From Diplocloster hominis (GTDB lineage Bacteria; Bacillota; Clostridia; Lachnospirales; Lachnospiraceae): DNA of 64,000 nucleotides. Below the pieces are notes generated by a model. That model was given only the letters and a program-made list of their open reading frames with translations, made no database searches and was not told the DNA's origin. Shown here piece by piece: positions 35,140 through 43,990 of the stretch. Position numbers and translations under genes: made by a program. The stretch is taken from NCBI RefSeq assembly GCF_032380655.1, contig NZ_JAWDIY010000004.1:1-64000 (forward strand), written 5' to 3'. How positions within the stretch are numbered: the stretch's first letter is position 1; the number at the start of each line of letters is the position of its first letter.

Positions 35140-36898
35140 TCATACATCCTCCGATCACGATTTTTCCTTCCAGGGCTTCTATATGATAGGTCATGTTCTC
35201 CCCAAAGAAAAGCTTCAGTCTGACGAACACATTGACCAATCCCATTCCATCTATCTGGCTGGACAATGCTTTTTCATCCTTCATCCCTTCCCGGCATTTT
35301 TTCATGATCTCTTCTTTCTTCTCTATCGGGAAGCCGTCTCCGTTATCCTTTACCTCCACAGTCCACCTGCCATCCTCCATAAGATAGCCGCGAACGGTAA
35401 TCTCCGGCTTCTGCCGCTTACAATATTTAAACGCATTTTCCACCAGGGGTTGGACAATCAGCTTTGGTATCCGGCAGTTCATAAGCTCCAAAGGAATATC
35501 AATCTGCACCTTAGATGTCGGAAAGCGTTCTTTCATGATCTCGACATATTGCTCCACATGACGTATCTCCTCAAACATCCGGACTCCGCCTTGTCCGCTG
35601 TCCGCAATATAGCGGAACATCTTAGTGAGATTCAGGCATATTCGCGTAATCTTGACATTTCCGTCCTCCTCCGCCAACGTCCCGATCATAGTCAGCGTGT
35701 TGAACAGGAAATGAGGCTGCATCTGCGCCTGAAGCGCCAGCATTCTCGCCTGTGTCTCATAATCCTTCAGCGTAATTATGTTTTGAAGGGACTCACCCAG
35801 ATCCACGCTCATCTCCCTGAGGGAATCGGATAAAAATTCCAGTTCATCAATGTGGGTTTCCACTTTTTCAAAATGGATGCCCTGCTTCAGATCTATGCTC
35901 CGCACCCGGCCGCACATATTATGAATCGGCTTGGATATCTGCTCTGAGATCTTATAGGTAATAACCGTGATCGCGCCAAAGATCAGGATGCTTAAGAACA
36001 GGGCCATGATAAGGAAAGAAAACAGCTTATTATAATAAGTAGCGCTATCGATCGTATAAACAACGGTCAGCCTGCCGTTAAAAATCTTATGGACATCTAT
36101 CATAGATCCCTTTTCACGTAAGACACCGGTTACTCCTTTCTCCACATATGACGTGAGATTCAAATCCGACTCTGTGTAGATTGGTTGTCCGTATGTATCG
36201 TATATATTGACCTGAAGTCCCTGGCCGTCGGTATTTCCCGACAAGCCGGAAATCATGTTTTTAAACTCATCCACATCCGTCATGATCTCCAGAACCGCCC
36301 GCCCATTCAAATACCTATTACCCGGGTCCATACTTCTGGACAATGTGATATAGCTCTGCTCCTTTTCCTTTGCAAAGCGATCCCCCCCAGTTTGTTCCAG
36401 ATATTCGTTTTTACTTAGGTACTTGACAACCGGGGTTTCATCCCTCACCAGGTCGTCATACGTATGGATCTGTGCCGTGTCCACCGGACTGATATAATAG
36501 CTATGCCCCATCCATATATAATATTGATTATCCACCAGAATCCCGATCCGGTACTTCTCCTGTATCATTTTATAAGACTCAAGATACATGGTAGAGAAGG
36601 CCTCAGACGCTCCCCCCATTCCGGTGTCACTTATTTTCGGAAGACGGCTGACAGCAGCTTTCTTGAATTCACCGGAATTCAACAGTTCAATCGAAAAAGA
36701 ATTCATATTCTTAAAATAATTCTCGATATTCTCATCGATATTCTGGCTGAGCTGCTCCCGTGTATCTGCGATGTTCTGGCTAATCACCGTGGCCACATAC
36801 CAGATCGCAAGACACAGGATAATAAACAGGCACAACAAAAACCAGCCTGCATAGGTTCGGAACAGTTTCTGAGACAGAGAACACGTTTTTCTGTCCAT
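35117..36898 (-). CDS. YesM-type sensor histidine kinase
   Basis: Membrane sensor kinase of 593 aa. One transmembrane segment near residues 20-45 and a second near 290-315 flank an extracytoplasmic sensor domain (dCache-like), followed by a HAMP region. The His_kinase domain has the phospho-accepting His in LQAQMQPHFLFNTL, then HATPase_c (KLIVQPLVENAFKYC; VKDNGDGF; DGMGLVNVFVRLKL). The ATG at 36898 is chosen for its GAGGTG site. It pairs with the downstream regulator. In this family the sensor often works with a sugar-binding protein, here possibly the lipoprotein at 40120-41505. Confidence 0.92.
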   Translation of the reverse strand: MDRKTCSLSQKLFRTYAGWFLLCLFIILCLAIWYVATVISQNIADTREQLSQNIDENIENYFKNMNSFSIELLNSGEFKKAAVSRLPKISDTGMGGASEAFSTMYLESYKMIQEKYRIGILVDNQYYIWMGHSYYISPVDTAQIHTYDDLVRDETPVVKYLSKNEYLEQTGGDRFAKEKEQSYITLSRSMDPGNRYLNGRAVLEIMTDVDEFKNMISGLSGNTDGQGLQVNIYDTYGQPIYTESDLNLTSYVEKGVTGVLREKGSMIDVHKIFNGRLTVVYTIDSATYYNKLFSFLIMALFLSILIFGAITVITYKISEQISKPIHNMCGRVRSIDLKQGIHFEKVETHIDELEFLSDSLREMSVDLGESLQNIITLKDYETQARMLALQAQMQPHFLFNTLTMIGTLAEEDGNVKITRICLNLTKMFRYIADSGQGGVRMFEEIRHVEQYVEIMKERFPTSKVQIDIPLELMNCRIPKLIVQPLVENAFKYCKRQKPEITVRGYLMEDGRWTVEVKDNGDGFPIEKKEEIMKKCREGMKDEKALSSQIDGMGLVNVFVRLKLFFGENMTYHIEALEGKIVIGGCMNGDAGTI

Positions 36899-36933
36899 AG
36901 GACACCTCATCATTCATATGATCTGTTACGCTC

Positions 36934-36982
36934 AATAGCGCCGGTTGACAAATACAAAACATTGCCTCAACCCGACGCTATA
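36934..36982. repeat. Imperfect hairpin between oxidoreductase and kinase genes
   Basis: AATAGCG-C-CGGTTGA (36934-36948) pairs with TCAACC-CGA-CGCTATT (from about 36967) with a bulge and a mismatch. No U-tract follows. It may be an intercistronic processing or stabilising structure in the 37-kb operon. Confidence 0.45.
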
Positions 36983-37084
36983 TTACTGATTATGCAATCA
37001 TTTGCACCTGAAAAAGAACACCGTCACAAATGTACAGTCTGTTCAAAACATTATATCACAATTGCCAACGTCCCCGCACTCATA

Positions 37085-38347
37085 TTATGACAGCTCTGCC
37101 CTTTTCCTGAAATCCTCCATATGGATCGTCTTCCCGGTAATTCTCGACTCCTCAGCTGCCAATGCCATCAGGTGACTGTTGACAGAAACCTGGGCCCCCG
37201 ACAGAGTAAAAGCTCCGTCTGTTTCCACTGTTTTGATAAAACCTTTCATAAACTTTTCATCACTCCCGCTATGCCCTGAATTACCCACTTTTACGGTCGT
37301 CTTCGTCTTATCACCTGTCAGGAAGTCCTTGACTTCGATTATATTTTTCTCCATATCACATAAGATCTGGCCTTTTGTACCCATGATATTCATCGTACGG
37401 CTGCCCTCATAAGTAAATGCGCACATGGTGAAGCTGACGGTCACTCCGTCCTCAAACTCAAGATTGACAACCTGATGATCCACCACGTTGTTATCACACC
37501 GATAGACGCATCTTCCGTACGGCCCTGTTTTCAGCTCCTCCGTTACTGCCTCCTGCGAACCCTTAAGGGCCACCACTTTCCTGATCGTGTCAGAATACCA
37601 TTCCTCATCCCGGCAATAGATCTTAGCCGCGCTGTACGGACAGCTGTCCTCGATCTTACAGTCGGTCAGGCATCGGGTTCCCGCTCCGTTTGGCGCATTC
37701 TCCTCCTTAAAGTGTTTCAAAGAGCCAAAAGAGGATACGCTAATACATGGCTTTCCGATCAGCCAGTTCAAAATATCCATATCATGACAGGATTTCTGAA
37801 GAATCATAGGACTTGTCATATCCGAATTTCTCCAATTCCCGCGCACGAAGCTGTGGGCCTGATGCCAATAGCCGACACACTCTATGTGCTGGATCGAAAC
37901 GATTTCACCGATTACTTCCGTGTCCAGAATTTCTTTTAGTTTTGTAAAAAACGGGGAATAGCGAAGCACATGACAGATCGTCAGCGTCTTATGGTATTCC
38001 TCTGCGTACTTTCCCATCTCGATACACTCTTTGGCATCTGGTGACATGGGTTTTTCGCACATCACATGATAGCCTGACTTCAGCGCCTCCTTCACAGGTT
38101 CCGTGTGAAACCGGTCCTGTGTACAGATCATGGCACAATCCGCAAGCTTACCGGCTGCGAACATATCTTTCCAATCAGAAAAAGTCTGATCCTCAGGAAG
38201 CCGGTGTCTAGCCGCAAATTCCCTGCGTCTTTCTTCATTCGGTTCCGCCACCGCCACGATCTTAATCTCATTGGGATGCGAGACCGCATATTCCGCATAG
38301 ACCTGTGCTCCGCGCTGGCCGGCTCCTGCTAATACAGCTGTTATCAT
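37085..38347 (-). CDS. Gfo/Idh/MocA-family oxidoreductase
   Basis: NAD(P)-dependent sugar dehydrogenase-like protein of 420 aa. The N-terminal Rossmann fold starts with AVLAGAGQRGAQVY and contains the family motif EKP (YHVMCEKPMS) near residue 95. The C-terminal substrate domain has the WRNSDMTSPMILQKSCHDMD region with the conserved His. It lies 4 bp after the sugar ABC permease genes, so it probably oxidises, reduces or epimerises the imported sugar. Cysteines in CLTDCKIEDSCPYSAAKIYC are notable but occur in some relatives. The substrate is unknown. Confidence 0.88.
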   Translation of the reverse strand: MITAVLAGAGQRGAQVYAEYAVSHPNEIKIVAVAEPNEERRREFAARHRLPEDQTFSDWKDMFAAGKLADCAMICTQDRFHTEPVKEALKSGYHVMCEKPMSPDAKECIEMGKYAEEYHKTLTICHVLRYSPFFTKLKEILDTEVIGEIVSIQHIECVGYWHQAHSFVRGNWRNSDMTSPMILQKSCHDMDILNWLIGKPCISVSSFGSLKHFKEENAPNGAGTRCLTDCKIEDSCPYSAAKIYCRDEEWYSDTIRKVVALKGSQEAVTEELKTGPYGRCVYRCDNNVVDHQVVNLEFEDGVTVSFTMCAFTYEGSRTMNIMGTKGQILCDMEKNIIEVKDFLTGDKTKTTVKVGNSGHSGSDEKFMKGFIKTVETDGAFTLSGAQVSVNSHLMALAAEESRITGKTIHMEDFRKRAELS

Positions 38348-38351
38348 ACAC

Positions 38352-39179
38352 TCACCCCTTAACCGATCCGGCCACCATACCGCTGATAATGTATCTTTGT
38401 CCGAAGATATAGACGATCAGGATCGGCAGGATCGCAAATAGTATTGTAACGCTTACCAGGTTCCAGCTGGCTGTATAGGTTCCATAGAAATTATAGACCT
38501 TCTGCACGATGACTGCCTTATCCGGATCCGGCAGTGTATACAGAGGAATCTGGAAATCATTCCACACATTCAGGAAATTAATCATAATGACTGTGACAGT
38601 AGCCGGTTTTAACAGCGGGAAAACGACCTGTGTAAAGATCCGCAGCGCCCCGGCGCCGTCGATCACCGCGGCCTCATCCAGTTCCTTTGGAATCCCTGTG
38701 ATAAAACCGTAATACAGGAATACGCTCAGCGGCAGAATCAAAGCCACAAACACCAGGATACTTCCAAACAATGTGTTATACAGATGGATCACCCGAAGCA
38801 CCTTCACGATGGAAACCATGCTGACCGGAACCATCAGTCCCATGGCAAAATACAAATAAATGAACCGATTCTCTTTTGTCCGGTTCCGGCTGATCACATA
38901 GGCGCACATGGCGGATGTGATCACCGTTACAACCACGGAGGTAATACTGATGATCAGGCTGTTGACCAGAGAATTCAGGATACTTCCCTGTTCCCATACC
39001 TGCTTAAAATTTTCAAAATGCCAGACCTTTGGCAGTGTCAGCTGCATGTTGATCGCTTCCGGCTTTGTCTTAAACGCATTAAAGATTACGATCAGAAACG
39101 GGACGATTACAATCAGGGACAACAGCCAGAACAGGACTTCCTTCACCGCCATCATTGCTTTTTCATGTTTTGTTTTCAT
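38352..39179 (-). CDS. Carbohydrate ABC transporter permease, MalG/UgpE type
   Basis: Membrane subunit of 275 aa with about six transmembrane segments and the coupling EAA loop (ELDEAAVIDGAGALRIFTQVVFPLLKP). Second permease of a CUT1-type sugar importer, 12 bp after its partner. No ATPase gene is present here; CUT1 systems in Firmicutes often share a distant MsmK-type ATPase. It should import an oligosaccharide produced by the surface enzymes of the same regulon. Confidence 0.92.
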   Translation of the reverse strand: MKTKHEKAMMAVKEVLFWLLSLIVIVPFLIVIFNAFKTKPEAINMQLTLPKVWHFENFKQVWEQGSILNSLVNSLIISITSVVVTVITSAMCAYVISRNRTKENRFIYLYFAMGLMVPVSMVSIVKVLRVIHLYNTLFGSILVFVALILPLSVFLYYGFITGIPKELDEAAVIDGAGALRIFTQVVFPLLKPATVTVIMINFLNVWNDFQIPLYTLPDPDKAVIVQKVYNFYGTYTASWNLVSVTILFAILPILIVYIFGQRYIISGMVAGSVKG

Positions 39180-39191
39180 GGCTCCTCCCTC

Positions 39192-40064
39192 CTAATCGTC
39201 ATTATTATCTTTGATACGCAATACCAGAAGCCCGGCCGCCGCTGTGATGAGGAACAGGATCACTCCATATGCCGAGGACATTCCATATAGTTTCTTTCCG
39301 AATTCCTTAAATACCAGGGTATTAATCAATTCTGTAGCTCCGCTGGGGCCACCGCCCGTCAGCACAAATACGATGTCAAATGCTTTCAGGCCCTGGGAAA
39401 GAGCCAGCAGCAGGTTAATGATCAGGGACGGTATCATTCTCGGCAGCGTGATAGAAAAAAGCTGCTGACGTTTGTTTGCCCCGTCTACCGAAGCCGCTTC
39501 ATAGTAACTCTTGTCGATCAGCTGCAGACCAGCCAGATAAATGACCATATTAAAGCCTACCTGCCTCCAGATTTCCACGAACATGGCCGTACCAAGCGCC
39601 GTATCCTTGGATGTCAGCCAAGCACGGGTCAGGTTCTCAAGTCCCAGTGAAGAAAGCAGTTGATTCGCAAATCCGGCCTTCATGAATATAGAACCGAATA
39701 TCAGACCGATGATCAGCGGGGACAGCATAGCCGGGAGAAAAAAAATCGCCCGCAGGATATTCTTTGTCTTGAGTCCTTCATTGAACGCCAGGGCCAGCAG
39801 GAATCCGATCACATTTTTGAAAATAGTGGTAACCCCCGCGAAAACCAGGGTTCTTAAGATGACGGAAGCCAGTTCTTTGTTCTGGAAGATCTTTATGTAA
39901 TTGTCCAGACCGATGAATCTCGCAGTTTCATGAGTCATCTTGATCGCATTCCAGTTCGTGAATGAATAGACAAAATTCAGGATAACAGGAACCATAAACA
40001 ACAAAGTATAAAGAAAGACGGCGGGAAGAGTAAAATAACGTTTATAGATTTTTTTATTATACAC
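39192..40064 (-). CDS. Carbohydrate ABC transporter permease, MalF/UgpA type
   Basis: Membrane subunit of 290 aa with six predicted transmembrane helices and the EAA-loop sequence YYEAASVDGANKRQQLFSITLPRMIP. The start is GTG, with a GGAG site six bases upstream. It follows the solute-binding gene after an intercistronic hairpin. Forms the channel together with the MalG-type subunit. Confidence 0.92.
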   Translation of the reverse strand: MYNKKIYKRYFTLPAVFLYTLLFMVPVILNFVYSFTNWNAIKMTHETARFIGLDNYIKIFQNKELASVILRTLVFAGVTTIFKNVIGFLLALAFNEGLKTKNILRAIFFLPAMLSPLIIGLIFGSIFMKAGFANQLLSSLGLENLTRAWLTSKDTALGTAMFVEIWRQVGFNMVIYLAGLQLIDKSYYEAASVDGANKRQQLFSITLPRMIPSLIINLLLALSQGLKAFDIVFVLTGGGPSGATELINTLVFKEFGKKLYGMSSAYGVILFLITAAAGLLVLRIKDNNDD

Positions 40065-40083
40065 TTATTGCTCCTTTCATTAA

Positions 40084-40114
40084 ATTGGAGTGGAACAATG
40101 TGTTCCACTCCAAT
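40084..40114 (-). promoter_or_regulatory. Intercistronic hairpin between solute-binding and permease genes
   Basis: Perfect 14-bp stem ATTGGAGTGGAACA (40084-40097) with TGTTCCACTCCAAT (40101-40114) and a 3-nt loop. It begins 6 bp after the binding-protein stop codon. Only a weak TTTAA follows, so partial termination or mRNA stabilisation to favour the binding protein is likely. Confidence 0.75.
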
Positions 40115-40119
40115 CATTT

Positions 40120-41505
40120 TTACTCAGCCGTGTCAAACATCGTCGCTCTGTAATTATCGGCATTTTCAATAAACTGATCCGCTGTAACACTACCGTCCGC
40201 AAATCCCTGCAAATATTTATACATATCGGGATCCCAGTACAATATAGTCTTCATACCCATGACAACCGGTTCCCCTTTGGATCTCTCCATAATTTCTGTC
40301 GTAGCAGTGGTAGGTTTTACGCTTTCCACATCCTTAAATGCGGAAGTAACCAAATCCGTGCGCGCGGCATAGTAGGTTTCCAGGTTCTCTTTCTTTGCCA
40401 GGAAGTTTAACAATTCTTTGCATTCATCGATCGCTTTACTGTTTTTATTGATAAATTTGGAGACTCCCCCACCATTGCTGACTGCTGTCTGGTTGTCCAG
40501 AAGCGGTACCGGGAACATACCGAACTCATCGGTTGCTCCATTGGCTGCCAATTCAGCTGCATAGGAAGAATATGTAAACATCATGACCGTTTCCTGCTCC
40601 TGAAGGGAAGTATAGCTGCCGAACCAGTCCTCTGCCTGTCCGTCATTGGTATAATACTTCGGATTGTTGCCATCTTTCGCAGACAGAAGCTGTGAGAGCT
40701 GTTCCAGCCCCGTTTTCAGGCATGTGATATCCGCGAGTTTATTATCTTTGCTTTGATTCAGGTATTCCACAAAGTCCGGTTTCTCAGCAGCCATACACGG
40801 GGTCATCCCGTATACCCAGGACTGTGTATGCCATGTCCCGTTGATTCCTTCGTACAGCGGCGTTTTGCCCAGTCCCTTGATCTGATCGCACAGTGCCATA
40901 AAATCATCCCATGTAGTCGGAACCTCCAGATTGTTCTCTTCAAAGAAGGTCTTATTGTAAAGAATACCTTCATAGTCAATCCCCCAGGTACTAAATCCGA
41001 TCACTTTGCCATCGTAGCTGTTGGCATCCACTGCCCATTTTTCCAGATCGGCTACCCACTGCTCGCCGCTCAAATCAACCGCCACATCCGGTATACCGCC
41101 GGATTCCATCTCCGAGCCCGCAGGATACATGAACATATCAACTGCGTCACTTCCACCGGAAAGCGTGGTTCCAAGAAGAGTTTTGTATTCATTGTCCGGT
41201 GTCAGGGATACTTTTACTTTGATACCGGTCTCTTTTTCAAACGCATCAAACAGTTCGTTGTCCACATCCTTGATCCAGTTCTGGGAAGCCATCAGCGTGA
41301 TCTCTTTTTTCTCTTTTGAGTCGGAATCACCGGCTTCCTGATCTGCGGCATCATCCGCCGCAGGGGTCGCGCTTGCGTCTGCAGTTCCGCCTCCGGATCC
41401 TTCTGCTGTGCTTTCTGCCGCTTTGTCTCCGCATCCTGCCAGCATAGACATAGTCATTCCCGCCACTAAGATTGCGGACAGGACTTTCGTTGTTGATTTT
41501 CTCAT
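40120..41505 (-). CDS. Extracellular sugar-binding lipoprotein (family 1)
   Basis: CUT1-type solute-binding protein of 461 aa. The signal peptide ends in a lipobox (SMLAGC, Cys near residue 26), followed by an acidic Ala/Ser-rich linker to about residue 68. The mature domain has the SBP_bac_1 pattern (ELFDAFEKETGIKVKVSLTPDNEYKTLL; VPTTWDDFMALCDQIK). First gene of the operon with the two permeases, the oxidoreductase and the YesMN pair. Its promoter carries the shared operator. Ligand unknown, presumably a glycan fragment. Confidence 0.92.
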   Translation of the reverse strand: MRKSTTKVLSAILVAGMTMSMLAGCGDKAAESTAEGSGGGTADASATPAADDAADQEAGDSDSKEKKEITLMASQNWIKDVDNELFDAFEKETGIKVKVSLTPDNEYKTLLGTTLSGGSDAVDMFMYPAGSEMESGGIPDVAVDLSGEQWVADLEKWAVDANSYDGKVIGFSTWGIDYEGILYNKTFFEENNLEVPTTWDDFMALCDQIKGLGKTPLYEGINGTWHTQSWVYGMTPCMAAEKPDFVEYLNQSKDNKLADITCLKTGLEQLSQLLSAKDGNNPKYYTNDGQAEDWFGSYTSLQEQETVMMFTYSSYAAELAANGATDEFGMFPVPLLDNQTAVSNGGGVSKFINKNSKAIDECKELLNFLAKKENLETYYAARTDLVTSAFKDVESVKPTTATTEIMERSKGEPVVMGMKTILYWDPDMYKYLQGFADGSVTADQFIENADNYRATMFDTAE

Positions 41506-41555
41506 ATAACTGCCTCCTTTTATCTTTTCTGAATCATCATTTTTCTGATGATCCT

Positions 41556-41561
41556 AATTTA
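41556..41561 (-). promoter_or_regulatory. Putative -10 box of the sugar-binding protein operon
   Basis: TAAATT on the minus strand, placed 30 bases downstream of the shared operator, as in the other two units. No clear -35. Confidence 0.5.
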
Positions 41562-41591
41562 CCACAACGCTTATCCTTTTAAAACTAACAG

Positions 41592-41621
41592 ACCTGACTT
41601 CCCGGTGTGCACTTTTTTTAC
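41592..41621 (-). promoter_or_regulatory. Shared operator, copy C
   Basis: Minus strand GTAAAAAAAGT (41611-41621), 12 bases, GTCAGGT (41592-41598), 87 bases upstream of the start codon, the same distance as copy B. Confidence 0.85.
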
Positions 41622-41669
41622 CATATGTGCCCTTCAGCACTTAAAAGAGCTTATTGCTTCCTGATACAC

Positions 41670-41697
41670 AAAAACCCCCGGCAGAGACTGCCGGGGG
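41670..41697 (-). terminator. Intrinsic terminator of pckA
   Basis: Perfect GC-rich 10-bp stem CCCCCGGCAG (41675-41684) with CTGCCGGGGG (41688-41697), loop of 3 nt, followed on the minus strand by T5. Confidence 0.95.
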
Positions 41698-41713
41698 AAA
41701 TATCCTGTTTATT

Positions 41714-43318
41714 TTATAACTGAGGTCCGGCAGCAACTAAAGCTTTACCTGCCTCATTATCCTCATATTTCGCAAAGTTCTTCACGAAGCGCTGTGCGAG
41801 ATCTTTTGCCTTAGCTTCCCATTCAGAAGCATCCGCGTAAGTGTCGCGGGGATCCAGGATCTTGGGATCTACGCCGGGAAGCTCTGTGGGAACTTCAAAG
41901 TTGAAGTACGGCATCTTCTTGGTCGGTGCCTTTGCGATAGAACCATCGAGAATCGCATCGATGATACCGCGGGTGTCACGGATAGAGATACGTTTTCCGG
42001 TGCCATTCCATCCTGTATTCACAAGATATGCCTTCGCACCGCTCTCCTGCATTTTCTTAACCAGCTCCTCTGCATACTTGGTCGGATGCAGCTCCAGGAA
42101 TGCCTGGCCGAAGCAGGCTGAGAATGTAGGCGTAGGCTCTGTGATACCACGCTCGGTTCCGGCAAGTTTTGCTGTAAATCCGGACAGGAAATAATACTGT
42201 GTCTGCTCCGGAGTCAGGATCGATACCGGAGGAAGAACACCAAAGGCGTCTGCAGACAGGAAGATAACATCCTTTGCAGCAGGAGCAGCGGAAACCGGGC
42301 GTACGATCTTCTCGATATGATCAAGAGGATAAGATACACGGGTATTTTCCGTCACACTCTTGTCGTCGAAATCAATCTTGCCGTCAGCATCCAGCGTAAC
42401 ATTCTCAAGAAGAGCATTGCGCTTGATCGCATTGTAGATATCCGGCTCGGATTCTTTATCCAGGTTGATTACTTTGGCATAGCATCCGCCTTCGAAGTTG
42501 AATACGCCATTGTCGTCCCAGCCGTGCTCATCGTCTCCGATCAGCAGACGCTTCGGATCGGTTGACAGCGTGGTCTTGCCTGTTCCGGAGAGACCGAAGA
42601 AAATAGCAGTATTTTCGCCGTTCATATCCGTGTTGGCAGAACAATGCATGGAAGCAATTCCCTTCAGCGGCAGATAGTAGTTCATCATAGAGAACATACC
42701 TTTCTTCATCTCTCCGCCGTACCATGTATTGACAATAACCTGCTCGCGGCTGGTAATGTTGAACATTGCCGCCGTCTCAGAATTCAGGCCCAATTCTTTG
42801 TAATTTTCCACTTTTGCCTTGGAAGCATTGTATACAACGAAATCCGGCTTAAAGTCCTTCAGCTCCTCAGCGGTGGGCTGGATGAACATGTTAGTAACGA
42901 AATGAGCCTGCCATGCCACTTCAACGATGAAACGGATCGCCATACGGGTATCTTTATTGGCTCCGCAGAATGCATCCACAACGAAAAGCCTCTTGTTGGA
43001 GAGCTCTTCCAGAGCAATTTTCTTCACGGTATCCCAAGCTTCCTGGCTGGCCGGATGATTATCATTCTTATACTCATCAGAAGTCCACCATACCGTGTCT
43101 TTGGAATTTTCATCCATGACAATAAACTTATCTTTGGGGGAACGGCCTGTATAAATACCGGTCATAACATTCACCGCACCGAGTTCACTTACTTGTCCTT
43201 TTTCAAAGCCTTCCAGGTCCGGTCTGGTCTCTTCTTCGAACAAAGTATCAAAAGAAGGATTGTACACAATTTCTTTGGTTCCTTTAATGCCATACTGGCT
43301 CAAATCGATGTTTGCCAT
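41714..43318 (-). CDS. pckA: Phosphoenolpyruvate carboxykinase (ATP)
   Basis: Interconverts oxaloacetate + ATP and phosphoenolpyruvate + CO2 + ADP. The 534-aa length is canonical for the ATP-dependent enzyme. Motifs include the P-loop GLSGTGKT (residues 242-249), NTWYGGEMKKGMFSMMNYYLP, and HCSANTD for metal binding. In anaerobic fermenters it often runs toward carboxylation for succinate formation. Monocistronic, with its own promoter and a strong terminator. Confidence 0.97.
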   Translation of the reverse strand: MANIDLSQYGIKGTKEIVYNPSFDTLFEEETRPDLEGFEKGQVSELGAVNVMTGIYTGRSPKDKFIVMDENSKDTVWWTSDEYKNDNHPASQEAWDTVKKIALEELSNKRLFVVDAFCGANKDTRMAIRFIVEVAWQAHFVTNMFIQPTAEELKDFKPDFVVYNASKAKVENYKELGLNSETAAMFNITSREQVIVNTWYGGEMKKGMFSMMNYYLPLKGIASMHCSANTDMNGENTAIFFGLSGTGKTTLSTDPKRLLIGDDEHGWDDNGVFNFEGGCYAKVINLDKESEPDIYNAIKRNALLENVTLDADGKIDFDDKSVTENTRVSYPLDHIEKIVRPVSAAPAAKDVIFLSADAFGVLPPVSILTPEQTQYYFLSGFTAKLAGTERGITEPTPTFSACFGQAFLELHPTKYAEELVKKMQESGAKAYLVNTGWNGTGKRISIRDTRGIIDAILDGSIAKAPTKKMPYFNFEVPTELPGVDPKILDPRDTYADASEWEAKAKDLAQRFVKNFAKYEDNEAGKALVAAGPQL

Positions 43319-43414
43319 AACACTTAACCTCTCTTTTCTGTATTGTATTGTTTAATAGTAACCATTTTAACACTTAACCCGCCGGATACAAGTCACAACT
43401 TATAACCAAATTCT

Positions 43415-43443
43415 ATTATACAATATTAAACCAAAAAGTCTAT
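43415..43443 (-). promoter_or_regulatory. Putative pckA promoter
   Basis: Minus strand: -35 TAGACT (43438-43443), 17-bp spacer, -10 TATAAT (43415-43420), giving a leader of about 90 nt. A second possible start (TTGTAT-N16-TAAAAT) lies nearer the gene. Confidence 0.5.
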
Positions 43444-43537
43444 ATAATTTTTTCATTTTTATCGCTATGGGCACGAAGCACCGGTTAAGCGAATCCGTTA
43501 AGAACCGGCATAGATATTGTAATAACTCCTCTTTAGC

Positions 43538-43566
43538 TTGACATTTGTCATGCAATATGATACGGT
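43538..43566 (+). promoter_or_regulatory. Promoter of the BlaI/M56 operon
   Basis: -35 TTGACA (43538-43543), 17-bp spacer, extended -10 TGATACGGT (TACGGT at 43561-43566). Confidence 0.65.
43539..43550. promoter_or_regulatory. BlaI-type operator over the -35 box
   Basis: Perfect inverted repeat TGACA-TT-TGTCA overlapping the -35 hexamer. It resembles the TACA-NN-TGTA core bound by BlaI/MecI repressors, so autorepression is likely. Confidence 0.6.
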
Positions 43567-43576
43567 ACAAAAAAGA

Positions 43577-43590
43577 ACGACTACTGTCGT
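43577..43590. promoter_or_regulatory. Second inverted repeat before the BlaI-type gene
   Basis: ACGAC-TACT-GTCGT, just downstream of the -10 box and before the ribosome binding site. Possible second repressor site. Confidence 0.5.
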
Positions 43591-43606
43591 GCAGCGGAGG
43601 GAACGA

Positions 43607-43990
43607 ATGGCAAACGAAACCAATACACTTGGAAAAAGCGAATGGCACATTATGGAAAAGCTCTGGGAGAAAGCTCCCCGCACCTATGTACAGCTCTGCC
43701 ATGAATTAAAAGAAAATCCCGGCTGGAGCCGCAGTACCGTCCAGACCATGCTGGAACGCATGACGGACAAAGGAATTCTGCGCTATGAAGTGGTCGGACG
43801 GGCAAAGCAATATTATCCCAACGTTGCGCGGGATGATGTGGCGGTCGCCGAGACCCGCTCTTTGCTGGACCGGGCCTTTGAAGGCTCCGCCAGCCTGATG
43901 ATGAGCACCCTGGTACGCAAAAACCAGCTTACCAAAGAGGAAATCGATGAGCTGTATGCTATTTTAGAACAGGCGGAGGTGGAATCATGA
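43607..43990 (+). CDS. BlaI/MecI/CopY-family transcriptional repressor
   Basis: Winged-helix repressor of 127 aa. The ATG at 43607 has a GGAGGGA site 4 bases upstream; an earlier start would run through the promoter. Typical family sequence: SEWHIMEKLWEKAPRTYVQL, then GWSRSTVQTMLERMTDKGIL, and the dimerisation half ending KEEIDELYAILEQAE. It is coupled by an ATGA overlap to the membrane protease gene, which should inactivate it on signalling. Targets beyond its own operon are unknown. Confidence 0.92.
   Translation: MANETNTLGKSEWHIMEKLWEKAPRTYVQLCHELKENPGWSRSTVQTMLERMTDKGILRYEVVGRAKQYYPNVARDDVAVAETRSLLDRAFEGSASLMMSTLVRKNQLTKEEIDELYAILEQAEVES

Noticed and set aside
41556..41580. Catabolite-response (cre) element upstream of the sugar-binding operon
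   Set aside because: The core AAGCGTT is present, but about four of the fourteen consensus positions do not fit.
43400..43702. Minus-strand 100-codon frame over the BlaI-type promoter
   Set aside because: It is antisense to a well-supported gene and its promoter.
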